Under the pieces are notes generated by a model that worked only from the letters and a program-made list of their open reading frames with translations, was not told where the DNA came from and ran no database searches. This document shows positions 32,954 to 42,610 of a DNA stretch of 64,000 bases, in pieces. The stretch spans positions 186,001-250,000 of the forward strand of contig NZ_CP040819.1 of the NCBI RefSeq assembly GCF_005887635.2. The letters are read 5' to 3'. The translations under genes and the position numbers were made by a program. Source of the stretch: Paroceanicella profunda (lineage in GTDB: Bacteria; Pseudomonadota; Alphaproteobacteria; Rhodobacterales; Rhodobacteraceae). Within the stretch, counting starts at the first letter, position 1. Each line of letters begins with the position of its first letter.

Positions 32954-34540
32954 ATGACCGCTTTCAGCACGATCCGGCCAAGGGGGCTCGTCGCGGCGGC
33001 TGCCGTGGCGCTCGGACTCGCGGCCCCGGCCTCCGCCGAGACCATCACCGCGGTGATGCACTCGGGTCTGCGGGTGCTCGACCCGGTGATGACCACCGCG
33101 CACATCACCCGCGACAACGCCTTCATGATCTTCGACACGCTCACGGCGATGAACTCGGATTTCGAGGTCACCCCGCAGATGGCGTCGTTCGAGGTGTCCG
33201 ATGACGGGCTCACCTACACCTTCACCCTGCGCGACGGGCTGAAGTGGCACGACGGCGGCGAGGTGACCCCCGCCGACTGCATCGCCTCCATCAAGCGCTG
33301 GATGGTGCGCGACGGCGGCGGCCAGATGATCGCCGACCGCATGGAAAGCCTGGAGGCCACCGGCGACAAGAGCTTCGCGCTGAAGCTCAAGGAGCCCTTC
33401 CCCTACACGCTGCAGGCGATGTCCAAGCCCTCCGGCCTCGCGCTGTTCATGATGCCCGAGCGCATCGCGAGCACCCCGGCCGATACGGCGATCACCGAAT
33501 ACATCGGCTCCGGCCCGTTCAAGTTCGTGCCCGACGAGTTCCAGCCGGGCGTGAAGGTGGTCTACGAGAAGAACGAGGACTACGTGCCCGCCGAGGGCCC
33601 GCAGAGCTGGTTCTCCGGCGCCAAGGACGTGAAGGTGGACCGCGTGGAATGGGTGACGATGCCCGACGCGCAGACCTCCATCAATGCCCTGATGAACGGC
33701 GAGATCGACTACATGGAAGCGGTTCCGGTGGACCTGCTGCCGCTGCTTCAGGGCGTGGACACCGTGAAGACGGATGTGCTGGCCAAGCTCGGCTCGGTCA
33801 CCATCGGGCGGATGAACTTTCTCTACCCGCCGTTCGACAACCCCAAGATCCGCAAGGCCGCGCTGATGGCGCTGAGCCAGGAGGATGTCCTCACCGCGCT
33901 GATCGGCAACCCGGAATACTTCCAGGTGTGCGGCGCGATCTTCGGCTGCGGCACGCCGCTCGAATTCGCCGACGGGTCCGAGACGCTCACCTCCGGTGGC
34001 GACATCGAGGGCGCGAAGGCGCTGCTCGAGGAAGCCGGCTATGACGGCACCCCGGTGGTGCTGATGCAGCCGACGGACGTGGTCACGCTGGCTGCCCAGC
34101 CGGTTGTCGCCGCCCAGGCGCTGCGCGCCGCGGGCTTTGTCGTCGACATGCAGCCGATGGACTGGCAGACGCTGGTCACCCGTCGCGCCAGCCAGGCCAA
34201 GCCCTCCGAGGGCGGCTGGAACCTGTTCTTCACCAACTGGATCGTTCCGGAAGTGTCGAACCCGCTGGCCAACATCATGCTCAACGGCCGTGGCGACAGC
34301 GCCTGGTTCGGCTGGCCGAACGATCCCGAGATCGAGGGCCTGCTGGGCGAATACGCCTCCGCCGCCGACCTGGACACGCAGAAATCCGTCGCCGAGAAGA
34401 TCCAGGCGCATGTGATGGAGAACGTGAACTACATCCATCTGGGCCAGTACAACTCGCCCTCGGCCTGGAACGCCGCGCTCACCGGTGTGGCCGACGCGCC
34501 CTTCCCGGTGTTCTGGGGGGTCGGCAAGTCCGCCGACTGA
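32954..34540 (+). CDS. dipeptide/oligopeptide-type ABC transporter substrate-binding protein
   Basis: 528 residues from ATG 32954 with AAGGAG nine bases upstream. Signal peptide about 1-28 ends at PASA. SBP family 5 features: PQMASFEVSDDGLTYTFTLRDGLKWHDG, GSGPFKFVPDEFQPG and YEKNEDYVP. Binds a peptide or peptide-like solute in the periplasm for the DppBC-DF-type complex encoded after it. The flanking peptidases argue for a peptide ligand. Confidence 0.88.
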   Translation: MTAFSTIRPRGLVAAAAVALGLAAPASAETITAVMHSGLRVLDPVMTTAHITRDNAFMIFDTLTAMNSDFEVTPQMASFEVSDDGLTYTFTLRDGLKWHDGGEVTPADCIASIKRWMVRDGGGQMIADRMESLEATGDKSFALKLKEPFPYTLQAMSKPSGLALFMMPERIASTPADTAITEYIGSGPFKFVPDEFQPGVKVVYEKNEDYVPAEGPQSWFSGAKDVKVDRVEWVTMPDAQTSINALMNGEIDYMEAVPVDLLPLLQGVDTVKTDVLAKLGSVTIGRMNFLYPPFDNPKIRKAALMALSQEDVLTALIGNPEYFQVCGAIFGCGTPLEFADGSETLTSGGDIEGAKALLEEAGYDGTPVVLMQPTDVVTLAAQPVVAAQALRAAGFVVDMQPMDWQTLVTRRASQAKPSEGGWNLFFTNWIVPEVSNPLANIMLNGRGDSAWFGWPNDPEIEGLLGEYASAADLDTQKSVAEKIQAHVMENVNYIHLGQYNSPSAWNAALTGVADAPFPVFWGVGKSAD

Positions 34541-34562
34541 TCCACCCGCACCCTGAACGCTT

Positions 34563-34590
34563 CCCCGGGCAGGCCATGCCCTGCCCGGGG
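34563..34590 (+). promoter_or_regulatory. intra-operon stem-loop after the peptide-binding-protein gene
   Basis: Perfect 11-bp stem CCCCGGGCAGG (34563-34573) and CCTGCCCGGGG (34580-34590), six-base loop, 22 bases after the binding-protein stop and 25 before the permease ATG. Confidence 0.75.
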
Positions 34591-34615
34591 CCAATTCCGA
34601 CGGTGAGGGAAAGCC

Positions 34616-35557
34616 ATGCCCGTCTATTTCGTCCGCCGCGTCCTGGCTGCCATCCCCGTGATGCTCGTCGTGGCGATCTTCGTCTTCCTGCTGCTGCGCC
34701 TCACGCCCGGAGACCCCGCCGCGATCATCGCCGGCGACATGGCGACCCCGGCCCAGCTGGAGCGCATCCGCGACGCGCTCGGCCTCAATGACCCGCTGCA
34801 CATCCAGTTCCTCACCTGGATCGGCCGCCTGCTGCAGGGCGATTTCGGCACCTCGCTGATCTCCAACAAGCCGGTGCTGGAGCTCGTGGAAGACCGCATG
34901 TGGCCCACGATCTGGATCGCGCTCATCACCATCACCCTGTCGGTGATCGTGGCCGTGCCCATGGGCGTGCTGGCCGCCTGGCGCCACCGCACCTGGGTGG
35001 ACCATATCGTGATGACCTTCTCGGTGCTGGGCTTCTCCATCCCGGTGTTCGTGATCGGCTACCTGCTGATCAAGCTCTTCGCCATCGACCTGCGCTGGGT
35101 GCCCGTTCAGGGCTACAAGGCGCCGAGCGCCGATATCGGCGGCTTCGCCATCCGCGCCGTGCTGCCCGCGCTCACGCTGGCCTCCATCTACATCGCGCTC
35201 ATCGCCCGCATGACCCGCGCCAGCCTCCTCGACGTGCTGAACGAGGATTACGTGCGCACCGCCCGTGCCAAGGGCCTCGCCGAGCGGCGGGTGCTGTTCC
35301 GCCACGCGCTCCGCAACGCCGCCGTGCCGGTGATGACCGTGATCGGCACCGGCTTCGCGCTGCTCATCTCCGGCGTGGTGGTGACCGAGAGCGTGTTCAA
35401 CATTCCCGGCCTCGGCCGGCTCACCGTCGACAGCATCTTCGCGCGGGATTACCCGGTGATCCAGGCGCTGATCCTGCTCACCTCGGGCATCTACGTGGCT
35501 GTGAACCTGCTGATCGACCTCTCCTATTCCCTGCTCGACCCGAGGATCCGCTACTGA
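34616..35557 (+). CDS. dipeptide-type ABC transporter permease (DppB family)
   Basis: 313 residues with six membrane helices. N-terminal VRRVLAAIPVMLVVAIFVFLLLRL and the DppB extracellular loop LGLNDPLHIQFL are family hallmarks. The cytoplasmic EAA-type coupling loop is RTARAKGLAERRVLFRHALRN. Starts after GGTGAGGG. The stop shares a base with the next ATG (TGATG). Confidence 0.9.
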   Translation: MPVYFVRRVLAAIPVMLVVAIFVFLLLRLTPGDPAAIIAGDMATPAQLERIRDALGLNDPLHIQFLTWIGRLLQGDFGTSLISNKPVLELVEDRMWPTIWIALITITLSVIVAVPMGVLAAWRHRTWVDHIVMTFSVLGFSIPVFVIGYLLIKLFAIDLRWVPVQGYKAPSADIGGFAIRAVLPALTLASIYIALIARMTRASLLDVLNEDYVRTARAKGLAERRVLFRHALRNAAVPVMTVIGTGFALLISGVVVTESVFNIPGLGRLTVDSIFARDYPVIQALILLTSGIYVAVNLLIDLSYSLLDPRIRY

Positions 35558-36432
35558 TGGCCGACAGCACGCCCCTTCGCGCAGCCTTGCGCCTGCCGAC
35601 CGCGAAACTGGCGGGCCTGGGGCTCGGCTTCGCGCCCCTCATCGCCGCAATCGTGCTGCTGCTGATCGTGCTGGCCGCGGTCTTCGCGCCCTACATCGTG
35701 CCGCATGACCCGATCGCGCAGAACCCGGTGCTGCGGCTGAAGCCGCCCTCGGCGGATTTTCCGCTCGGCACGGACGCCTATGGCCGCGACCTGCTCTCGC
35801 GCGTGGTCTACGGCGCGCGCATCTCGCTCACCATCGGGATCGGCGTCACGGTGATGGCGGTGGTGCTGGGGCTGTTCATCGGCCTCGTCTCCGGCTTCTT
35901 CCGCACGGCGGACGCCATCGTGATGCGCATCATGGACGGGCTGATGGCCATGCCCTCGGTGCTGCTCGCCATCGCCATCGTCTCGCTCTTCGGCGCGAGC
36001 ATCTGGACGGTGATGGCCGCGATCACCATTCCGGAGATCCCCCGCGTGGTGCGCCTGGTGCGCTCCATCGTGCTCTCGGCGCGCGAGGAGCCCTACGTGG
36101 AGGCCGCGCTCTCGCTCGGCACCTCCATGCCGCGCATCCTCTGGCGCCACCTGATGCCCAACACCTTCGCGCCGCTCACCGTGCAGGCCACCTATGTGTG
36201 TGCCTCCGCGATCCTCACCGAGGCGATCCTGAGCTTCCTCGGCGCCGGTGTCTCCACCGAGACGCCCACCTGGGGCAACATCATGGCCGAGGCGCGCATC
36301 TACTTCCAGCTCAAGCCCTCGCTCATCCTGTGGCCGGGGCTGGCGCTGTCGCTGTGCATCCTGTCGATCAACCTGCTGGGCGACGCCGCCCGCGACATCC
36401 TTGACCCGCGCATGGGCAAGAGGGAGGGCTGA
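35557..36432 (+). CDS. dipeptide-type ABC transporter permease (DppC family)
   Basis: 291 residues. The DppC N-terminal domain has PHDPIAQNPVLRLKPPS and the FPLGTDAYGRDLLSRVVYGAR signature. The coupling loop EAALSLGTSMPRILWRHLMPN precedes the last helices. It pairs with the DppB-like subunit to form the membrane channel. The ATG overlaps the upstream stop and the ATPase gene starts 2 bases later. Confidence 0.9.
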   Translation: MADSTPLRAALRLPTAKLAGLGLGFAPLIAAIVLLLIVLAAVFAPYIVPHDPIAQNPVLRLKPPSADFPLGTDAYGRDLLSRVVYGARISLTIGIGVTVMAVVLGLFIGLVSGFFRTADAIVMRIMDGLMAMPSVLLAIAIVSLFGASIWTVMAAITIPEIPRVVRLVRSIVLSAREEPYVEAALSLGTSMPRILWRHLMPNTFAPLTVQATYVCASAILTEAILSFLGAGVSTETPTWGNIMAEARIYFQLKPSLILWPGLALSLCILSINLLGDAARDILDPRMGKREG

Positions 36433-36434
36433 TC

Positions 36435-38063
36435 ATGGCCGAAGTACTCAACGTCGAGAATCTGCGCGTGGCCATCGATTCCCCCGGCGGGGCGGAGGTG
36501 GTGCGCGGCATCTCGCTCACCATCAACGAGGGCGAGACCGTCTGCCTCGTGGGGGAGAGCGGCTCGGGCAAGTCCGTCACCTCGCTGGCCACCATGGGGC
36601 TTCTGCCCAAGGGGTCGCTGAAGCCGGTGGGCGGAACGATCCGGCTGGAGGGCGAGGACCTGCTCTCCTGCTCCGCCGCCCGGCTGCGCGACCTGCGCGC
36701 CACCCGGATGTCGATGATCTTCCAGGAGCCGATGACCGCGCTCAACCCGGTGATGAAGGTGGGAGACCAGATCACCGAGGTGCTGCAGGCCCACACCAAG
36801 CTCTCCAATTCCGCCTGCCACGCCAAGGTGCTGGAGATGATGGAGCAGGTGGGCCTGCCGGATGTCACCCGCATTGTGTCCAGCTATCCGCACCAGCTTT
36901 CGGGCGGGCAGCGCCAGCGCATCATGATCGCGATGGCGCTGGTGCTGGACCCGAAGCTGCTGATCGCCGATGAGCCCACCACCGCGCTCGACGTGACCAC
37001 CCAGAAGCAGATCCTGTTCCTGATCAAGGAGTTGCAGAAACGCCACGGCACGGCGGTGCTGTTCATCACGCATGACATGGGCGTGGTCTCCGAGATCGCG
37101 GACCGGGTCTACGTGATGAACCGCGGCGACCTGGTGGAGACCGCGCCCATCGACACGCTGCTGCGCCACCCGAAGGAGGAGTATACCCGCAAGCTGCTCT
37201 CCGCGGTGCCCTCGCTCACCCCGCGCGCGGCGCGCCCGGTCTCGAGCGAGCGCACGGTGCTGCAGGTGACGGAGCTGGTGAAGCGCTACGGCGGCGGCGG
37301 CTTCCTCGCCAGGGCGCCGGAGACGCTGGCGGCCAATGACGTGAACTTCACCCTGAAGGCCGGCCGCACGCTGGGCATCGTGGGCGAGAGCGGCTCGGGC
37401 AAGAGCACCGTGGCGCGCTGCGTGATGCGGCTGATCGACCCCAGTGCGGGGGGCATCCGCATCGCCGGGCATGACATCGCCACCCTGTCGCGCAACGGCA
37501 TGAAGCCCTACCGGCGCAAGCTGCAGATGGTGTTCCAGGACCCGTATCGCTCGCTCAACCCGCGCATCACTGTGGCCGAGAGCATCATGGAGGGGCCGGT
37601 GAACTACGGCACCCCGCGCGCCGAGGCCCGGGCCCGGGCGGAGGAGCTGCTCGAACTCGTCGGCCTGCCGGCCTCGGCGGCGGCACGCTATCCGCACCAG
37701 TTCTCCGGCGGCCAGCGCCAGCGCATTGCCATCGCCCGGGCGCTGGCCATGGAGCCGGACCTGCTGGTGGCGGACGAGGCGGTCTCCGCCCTCGACGTCT
37801 CGGTGCAGGCCCAGGTGCTGGACCTCTTCGCCGAGGTGCAGGAGCGCATGGGCATCGCCATCCTGTTCATCACGCATGATCTGCGCGTGGCCGCCCAGAT
37901 CTGCGACGACGTGGCGGTGATGCGGCGCGGCGAAGTGGTCGAGATCGGCGATACCGCCACCGTGCTGGGCAATCCGCGCCATGAATACACCCGTGCCCTG
38001 CTGGAAGCGGCCCCGGGCCGCCACTGGGATTTCGCCGCGTTCGCGCCGGTCAGCGCGGCCTGA
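36435..38063 (+). CDS. fused dipeptide ABC transporter ATPase (DppD-DppF type)
   Basis: 542 residues carrying two full ABC cassettes in one chain. First: Walker A GESGSGKSV (about 39-47), LSGGQRQRIMIAMAL, ADEPTTALD. Second: Walker A GESGSGKST (about 316-324), FSGGQRQRIAIARAL, Walker B LLVADEAVSALD. Both have the switch His (ITHD). The fusion replaces separate DppD and DppF. It is slightly short because the usual cysteine-rich oligopeptide-transport C-terminal extensions are reduced. It energises peptide uptake. Confidence 0.9.
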   Translation: MAEVLNVENLRVAIDSPGGAEVVRGISLTINEGETVCLVGESGSGKSVTSLATMGLLPKGSLKPVGGTIRLEGEDLLSCSAARLRDLRATRMSMIFQEPMTALNPVMKVGDQITEVLQAHTKLSNSACHAKVLEMMEQVGLPDVTRIVSSYPHQLSGGQRQRIMIAMALVLDPKLLIADEPTTALDVTTQKQILFLIKELQKRHGTAVLFITHDMGVVSEIADRVYVMNRGDLVETAPIDTLLRHPKEEYTRKLLSAVPSLTPRAARPVSSERTVLQVTELVKRYGGGGFLARAPETLAANDVNFTLKAGRTLGIVGESGSGKSTVARCVMRLIDPSAGGIRIAGHDIATLSRNGMKPYRRKLQMVFQDPYRSLNPRITVAESIMEGPVNYGTPRAEARARAEELLELVGLPASAAARYPHQFSGGQRQRIAIARALAMEPDLLVADEAVSALDVSVQAQVLDLFAEVQERMGIAILFITHDLRVAAQICDDVAVMRRGEVVEIGDTATVLGNPRHEYTRALLEAAPGRHWDFAAFAPVSAA

Positions 38064-38074
38064 AGGAGACTTGC

Positions 38075-39622
38075 ATGTCGTCCGCCTCTTCCACCGCCCC
38101 GCGCATTGCCGTTGGCGGGTTCCTCCATGAAACCAACACTTTCGGCCCCTCGAAGGCCACCTATGAGGACTTTGCCTCCGGCGGGGGCTCCGGCCGCATG
38201 GTCGAGGGGGAGGCGATCCTCGGCCGGGCGCGCGGCATGAACGCCGCCATCGCCGGGGCCATCGAGGCCGGCGAGGCGCGGGGCTGGGACATGATCCCTA
38301 CCCTGTGGTGCGCCACCTCCCCCTCCGCCCACGTCACCGAGGACGCCTTCGAGCGCATCACCGGGCGGATGCTGGAGCTGATCGAGGCCGCACTGCCGCT
38401 GGACGGCATCTTCCTGGACCTGCACGGCGCCATGGTGACGGAGCATCTCGACGACGGCGAGGGCGAGCTGCTGCGCCGCCTGCGCGAGATCGTCGGGCCG
38501 GACATGCCGGTGGTCGTGGCGCTGGACCTGCATGCGAACGTGACGCCGCTGATGGTCTCCGCCGCCGACGTGCTGGAGAGCTACCGCACCTACCCGCATG
38601 TCGACATGGCCGAAACCGGCGCGCGCGGCGCGGCCGCACTGGCCACGATGATCGGCACAGCCTCGCGGCCGGGAAAGGCGTTCCTGCAGGCGCCCTTCCT
38701 CACCGCCATCTCCTGGCAATGCACGGACATGGAACCGGCGAAAGGGCTCTATGCCCTGCTGGGAGAGCTGGAGCGCGACCAGCTCACCATGAGTTTCAAC
38801 ATGGGCTTCCCGGCGGCCGACTTCCCCGATTGCGGCATGAGCGTGCTGGCCTACGGCGCGGGCGCCGACACCGCCGCAAGGGCGCTGATGAAGGCGGTCG
38901 AGGCGGCCGAGAGCGCCTTTGCCGGGCGCGTCTACACCCCCGAGGACGGCATCGCCGAGGCGCGCCGCATCGCCGCCTCCGCCAGCCGGCCGGTCATCAT
39001 CGCCGACACGCAGGACAACCCGGGCGCCGGGGCCGACAGTGACACCACCGGCATGCTGCGCGCGCTCATCGCCGAGGGCGGGCGCGCGGCCATCGGCAAT
39101 CTCTACGACCCCGAAAGCGCCCTTGCCGCCCATGCCGCCGGGGTGGGCGCCACCGTGCGCCTGTCGCTCGGCGCGAAATCCGCCATTCCGGGCGATGCGC
39201 CGCTGGAGGCGGAGTTCGTGGTCGAGGCCCTCACCGACGGGAGCTTCCTGGCCAAGGGCCCGTATTATCTGGGCCGGATGATGAACATGGGCCCCTCCGC
39301 CTGCCTGCGCATCGGGGATGTGCGCATCGCGCTCACCTCCGCCAAGGCGCAGATGGCCGACCGGGAGATGTTCCGCACGCTGGGCATCGTTCCGGAGGAG
39401 GAGCCGCTCCTCGTGGTGAAATCCTCGGTGCATTTCCGTGCCGATTTCGCCCCGATCGCCGAGGAGATCCTCGTCTGCGCCGCCCCCGGCCCGATGGCCG
39501 TGGATCCTGCATTGCTGCCCTGGACACGCCTGCGCCCGGGGTTGCGCATGAGCCCGAACGGGCCCGTGTTCCAACCCTCAGAACAAAACTCCCCGAAGGA
39601 GACGACCAATGCCGGTCATTGA
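38075..39622 (+). CDS. M81 family metallopeptidase (MlrC/microcystinase-like)
   Basis: 515 residues. The N-terminal M81 domain opens with VGGFLHETNTF and carries the metal-site stretches LDLHGAMV and ALDLHANVT plus YRTYPHVDM. The C-terminal MlrC domain includes ADTQDNPGAGADSDTTGML. MlrC is the last enzyme of microcystin breakdown, cleaving linear peptide intermediates. Homologues without microcystin genes are common and probably cleave unusual peptides or amide compounds. It is co-transcribed with a peptide importer and its 3' end overlaps the next gene by 14 bases. Confidence 0.85.
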   Translation: MSSASSTAPRIAVGGFLHETNTFGPSKATYEDFASGGGSGRMVEGEAILGRARGMNAAIAGAIEAGEARGWDMIPTLWCATSPSAHVTEDAFERITGRMLELIEAALPLDGIFLDLHGAMVTEHLDDGEGELLRRLREIVGPDMPVVVALDLHANVTPLMVSAADVLESYRTYPHVDMAETGARGAAALATMIGTASRPGKAFLQAPFLTAISWQCTDMEPAKGLYALLGELERDQLTMSFNMGFPAADFPDCGMSVLAYGAGADTAARALMKAVEAAESAFAGRVYTPEDGIAEARRIAASASRPVIIADTQDNPGAGADSDTTGMLRALIAEGGRAAIGNLYDPESALAAHAAGVGATVRLSLGAKSAIPGDAPLEAEFVVEALTDGSFLAKGPYYLGRMMNMGPSACLRIGDVRIALTSAKAQMADREMFRTLGIVPEEEPLLVVKSSVHFRADFAPIAEEILVCAAPGPMAVDPALLPWTRLRPGLRMSPNGPVFQPSEQNSPKETTNAGH

Positions 39623-40769
39623 CCGTATCGCCGCATATGCGGACGAACTCACCGCCATCCGCCGCGACCTGCACGAGCACCCGGAGCTGGGCTTCGAGGA
39701 GGTCCGCACCTCCGGCATCGTGGCCGAGAAGCTGAAATCCTGGGGCGTCGAGGTCACCACCGGCCTCGGCAAGACCGGTGTCGTGGGGGTGCTGAAGGGC
39801 GCGAAGCCGGGCCGGACCATCGGCCTGCGCGCCGACATGGACGCCCTGCCGATCCACGAGGAAACCAACCTCGCCTATGCCTCGAAAAACCCCGGCGTGA
39901 TGCATGCCTGCGGCCATGACGGCCACACCACCATGCTGCTGGGCGCCGCGAAATACCTCTCCGAGACGAAGGACTTCGCCGGCACCGTGGTGTTCATCTT
40001 CCAGCCCGCCGAGGAGGGCCTGGGCGGTGCGCGCGCCATGCTCGCCGACGGGCTGTTCGACAAGTTCCCCTGCGACGAGATCTACGGGCTGCACAACTCG
40101 CCCTACCACGCGCCGAACCAGATCGGCGTGAAGCCGGGCGCGGCCATGGCCGGCTCGAACTTCTTCGACATCACCATCACCGGGCGCGGCGCGCATGGCG
40201 CCATGCCGCAGGCGTCGAAGGACCCGGTGGTGATCGCCTCCGCTCTCGTGGGGCAGATCCAGTCCATCGTCTCGCGCAACGTGGACCCGACGAAACCGGC
40301 CGTGGTCTCCGTCACCCAGATCCACTCCGGCTCGGCCTACAACGTGATCCCGAACACGGCCACGCTGGCCGGCACCATCCGCTATTTCGACGCGGCCGTG
40401 GGGGAGCTGATCTCCGAGCGGATGACCGAGCTCTGCGAGGGCGCGGCGAAATCCTACGGCGTGGACATCGCCCTCGACCTGCGCAACGTCTTCGACGTGC
40501 TGATGAACGACCCGGCCCTCTCGGACGAGCTGGCCGCCGTCGCCACGCCGCTGGTGGGGGCGGAGAACGTCTCCATCAAGGAAGAGCTGGTGATGGGCTC
40601 GGAGGACTTCGCGGACATGCTGCGCGTGGTGCCCGGCGCCTATTGCACCGTGGGCCATGGCGGCGACGTGCCGCTGCACAACCCCGGCTTCGTGCTCGAT
40701 GACGGCATCCTGCCGGTCGGCGCCAGCCTGCTTGCCCGCCTTGCAGAAACCCGTGGAGCCGCGGCATGA
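39609..40769 (+). CDS. M20 family amidohydrolase (hippurate hydrolase/aminoacylase type)
   Basis: 386 residues from ATG 39609, GGAG upstream within the preceding gene. M20D metal site HACGHDGHTTMLLG (around residue 98), Glu pair in PAEEGLGG, dimerisation domain with GRGAHGAMPQ, and C-terminal MGSEDFADM. It hydrolyses N-acyl amino acids such as hippurate. It is in the peptide operon and overlaps the next gene by 4 bases (ATGA). Confidence 0.88.
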   Translation: MPVIDRIAAYADELTAIRRDLHEHPELGFEEVRTSGIVAEKLKSWGVEVTTGLGKTGVVGVLKGAKPGRTIGLRADMDALPIHEETNLAYASKNPGVMHACGHDGHTTMLLGAAKYLSETKDFAGTVVFIFQPAEEGLGGARAMLADGLFDKFPCDEIYGLHNSPYHAPNQIGVKPGAAMAGSNFFDITITGRGAHGAMPQASKDPVVIASALVGQIQSIVSRNVDPTKPAVVSVTQIHSGSAYNVIPNTATLAGTIRYFDAAVGELISERMTELCEGAAKSYGVDIALDLRNVFDVLMNDPALSDELAAVATPLVGAENVSIKEELVMGSEDFADMLRVVPGAYCTVGHGGDVPLHNPGFVLDDGILPVGASLLARLAETRGAAA

Positions 40770-41902
40770 CCAGCTGGAAAGACCTCGCCTTCGACACGGA
40801 CGCGATCATCGACGGCCTGAAACCCTGGATCGAGTGCGAAAGCCCGACATGGGACGCCGCCGCGGTGAACCGGATGATGGACATCGTGGCCGTGGATTGC
40901 GCCAATCTCGGCGCCTATATCGAGCGCATTCCCGGCTCCATGGGCTTCGGTGGATCGGTGCGCGCGCGCTTCCCGCACCCGGACATGGACAAGCCGGGCA
41001 TCATGGTCTCGGGGCATTTCGACACCGTGCATCCCATCGGCACCCTGGCGCAGAACCCGTTCCGCCGCGAGGATGGCAAGGTATACGGCCCCGGCATCCA
41101 GGACATGAAGGGCGGCAACTTCATCACCCTCACCGCGATGAAGGCGCTGCTCGACGCGGGCATCCAGACGAAGCTCCCCGTCACCTTCCTGTTCACGCCG
41201 GATGAGGAGGTGGGCACCCCCTCCACCCGCACCCTGATCGAGACCGAGGGCAAGCGGGCGAAATACGTGCTCTGCCCCGAGCCGGCGCTGCCCGACAACG
41301 GCGTGTGCACCGGGCGCTACGCCATCGCGCGCTTCCGCATCACCGCCACCGGCAAGCCCAGCCATGCCGGCGCGCGGCTGAAGGACGGGGTCTCGGCGGT
41401 GCGCGAGCTGGCGAAGCGCATCATCGAGATCGAGGAGATGACCTCCGACAGCTGCACCTTCTCGTGCAACAACATCTCCTCCGGACAATGGGTGAACTGC
41501 GTGCCGAGCTTCGCCGCCGCCGATTGCCTGTCGATGTCCAAGACCCAGGCGGACCTCGACGCCGGCGTGGAGAAGATGCTGGCGCTCAGCGGGGAACGCA
41601 ACGGCGTGACCCTGAAGGTGGAGCGCACCTTCACCCGTCCGATCTGGGAGGACGGCCAGCCCGAGACCATGGCGCTCTACGAGAAGGCGAAGGCGATTTC
41701 CGCCGAGGTGGGCCTCGACATGCCGCACGCCAGCCAGGGCGGCGGCGCGGATACGAACTTCACCGGCGCGCTGCGCATCGCCTCGCTGTGCGACCTCGGG
41801 CTCTGGGGCAACGGGCTGCACACGCTCACCGAGCATATCGAGGCGGACATGATCGTGCCGCGCACCCGAATCATGGCCGGGCTGCTCGCCACGCTGGACT
41901 GA
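40766..41902 (+). CDS. M20 family metallopeptidase (glutamate carboxypeptidase-like)
   Basis: 378 residues. Zinc-binding SGHFDTVHPIG, bridging Asp in GPGIQDMKGG, catalytic Glu pair in PDEEVGTPS, Glu of CPEPALPDN, final His in NGLHTLTEH. This CPG2-like type releases C-terminal Glu or other residues from peptides or folate-like compounds. It is the last gene of the importer operon, giving the locus four hydrolases with the divergent M20. Confidence 0.87.
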   Translation: MTSWKDLAFDTDAIIDGLKPWIECESPTWDAAAVNRMMDIVAVDCANLGAYIERIPGSMGFGGSVRARFPHPDMDKPGIMVSGHFDTVHPIGTLAQNPFRREDGKVYGPGIQDMKGGNFITLTAMKALLDAGIQTKLPVTFLFTPDEEVGTPSTRTLIETEGKRAKYVLCPEPALPDNGVCTGRYAIARFRITATGKPSHAGARLKDGVSAVRELAKRIIEIEEMTSDSCTFSCNNISSGQWVNCVPSFAAADCLSMSKTQADLDAGVEKMLALSGERNGVTLKVERTFTRPIWEDGQPETMALYEKAKAISAEVGLDMPHASQGGGADTNFTGALRIASLCDLGLWGNGLHTLTEHIEADMIVPRTRIMAGLLATLD

Positions 41903-41921
41903 TCCCCGGCTCCCGAACCGC

Positions 41922-41946
41922 GGCTCTCCCCTTCCCGGGGGGAGCC
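41922..41946. terminator. terminator between convergent peptide operon and phosphatase gene
   Basis: GGCTCTCCCC (41922-41931) pairs with GGGGGGAGCC (41937-41946) with one G-U wobble, 20 bases after the M20 stop and 34 before the convergent stop. There is no U run; it could serve both strands. Confidence 0.6.
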
Positions 41947-41979
41947 TCACCGCACGCCGCTCCGTTCCGGCGCGGCTCG

Positions 41980-42477
41980 TCAGCGCGCGGCCCCGGCCCG
42001 CGAAGCGAAATCCATCACGAACGCGCGTTGTGCCGCGGTTTCCGGCACGCTGGCCCCGCGTGCGCGCGTCACCCGGTCCATCGCCTCCACGGCGGAGGCG
42101 CCGAAGGCCGCCAGCGTGCAGCTTACCACCAGCCCCGACCGGCCGATTCCCGCCCGGCAATGCACGGCCACCCCCGCCCCGTCCCGGAGCCGGGCCACCA
42201 TGGCCTCCACCAGCGCGGTGACGGCCGCGCGCTCCGGCACCCCGAAGTCCGGAATGGGAAAGGCGAGGAACTCCAGCCCCTGCTCCGCGCAGGTGGCAGC
42301 CTCGTCCCCGAGCCCCAGCGCCCCGCTCTCGGCAGGCTCCAGCAGCGAGACGATCGTGCCGACGGCCTGTGAGCGATAGTGCCTCACGTCGTCGTGGAGC
42401 CGTGCGGCGGAGGGTGCCGGCATGATGAACAGCCGCCCCGGGTCCGCGCCGCCGACAGGGAAGATCGGGGGGGTCAT
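41980..42477 (-). CDS. small dual-specificity/tyrosine phosphatase-like protein
   Basis: 165 residues from ATG 42477 (GGGGGAGA upstream); the 50-residue Arg/Pro-rich extension was rejected. The phosphatase loop HCRAGIGRSG (Cys about 106, Arg six on) is intact, and the general-acid Asp lies in FPIPDFGVP. It removes phosphate from protein or another phosphoester. It follows the SbcC-like gene by 133 bases, perhaps in one unit, but no functional link is evident. Confidence 0.8.
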   Translation of the reverse strand: MTPPIFPVGGADPGRLFIMPAPSAARLHDDVRHYRSQAVGTIVSLLEPAESGALGLGDEAATCAEQGLEFLAFPIPDFGVPERAAVTALVEAMVARLRDGAGVAVHCRAGIGRSGLVVSCTLAAFGASAVEAMDRVTRARGASVPETAAQRAFVMDFASRAGAAR

Positions 42478-42610
42478 CGCCCGTCTCCCCCTTCGGGCTG
42501 GCGGGTGGCGGGCGCGCGGCCGGTGTCCTGCCGTGCGGAGACCGGCCGCGCGGGCGCGGCGGAGCCCCCGTGGCGTGGCGGCGGCAGGCCGCACGGCGGG
42601 CGCCGGGGCA

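Noticed and set aside
36435..38063. Duplication artefact in the peptide ABC ATPase
   Set aside because: The two cassettes differ throughout and match the DppD and DppF halves; fused forms are common.
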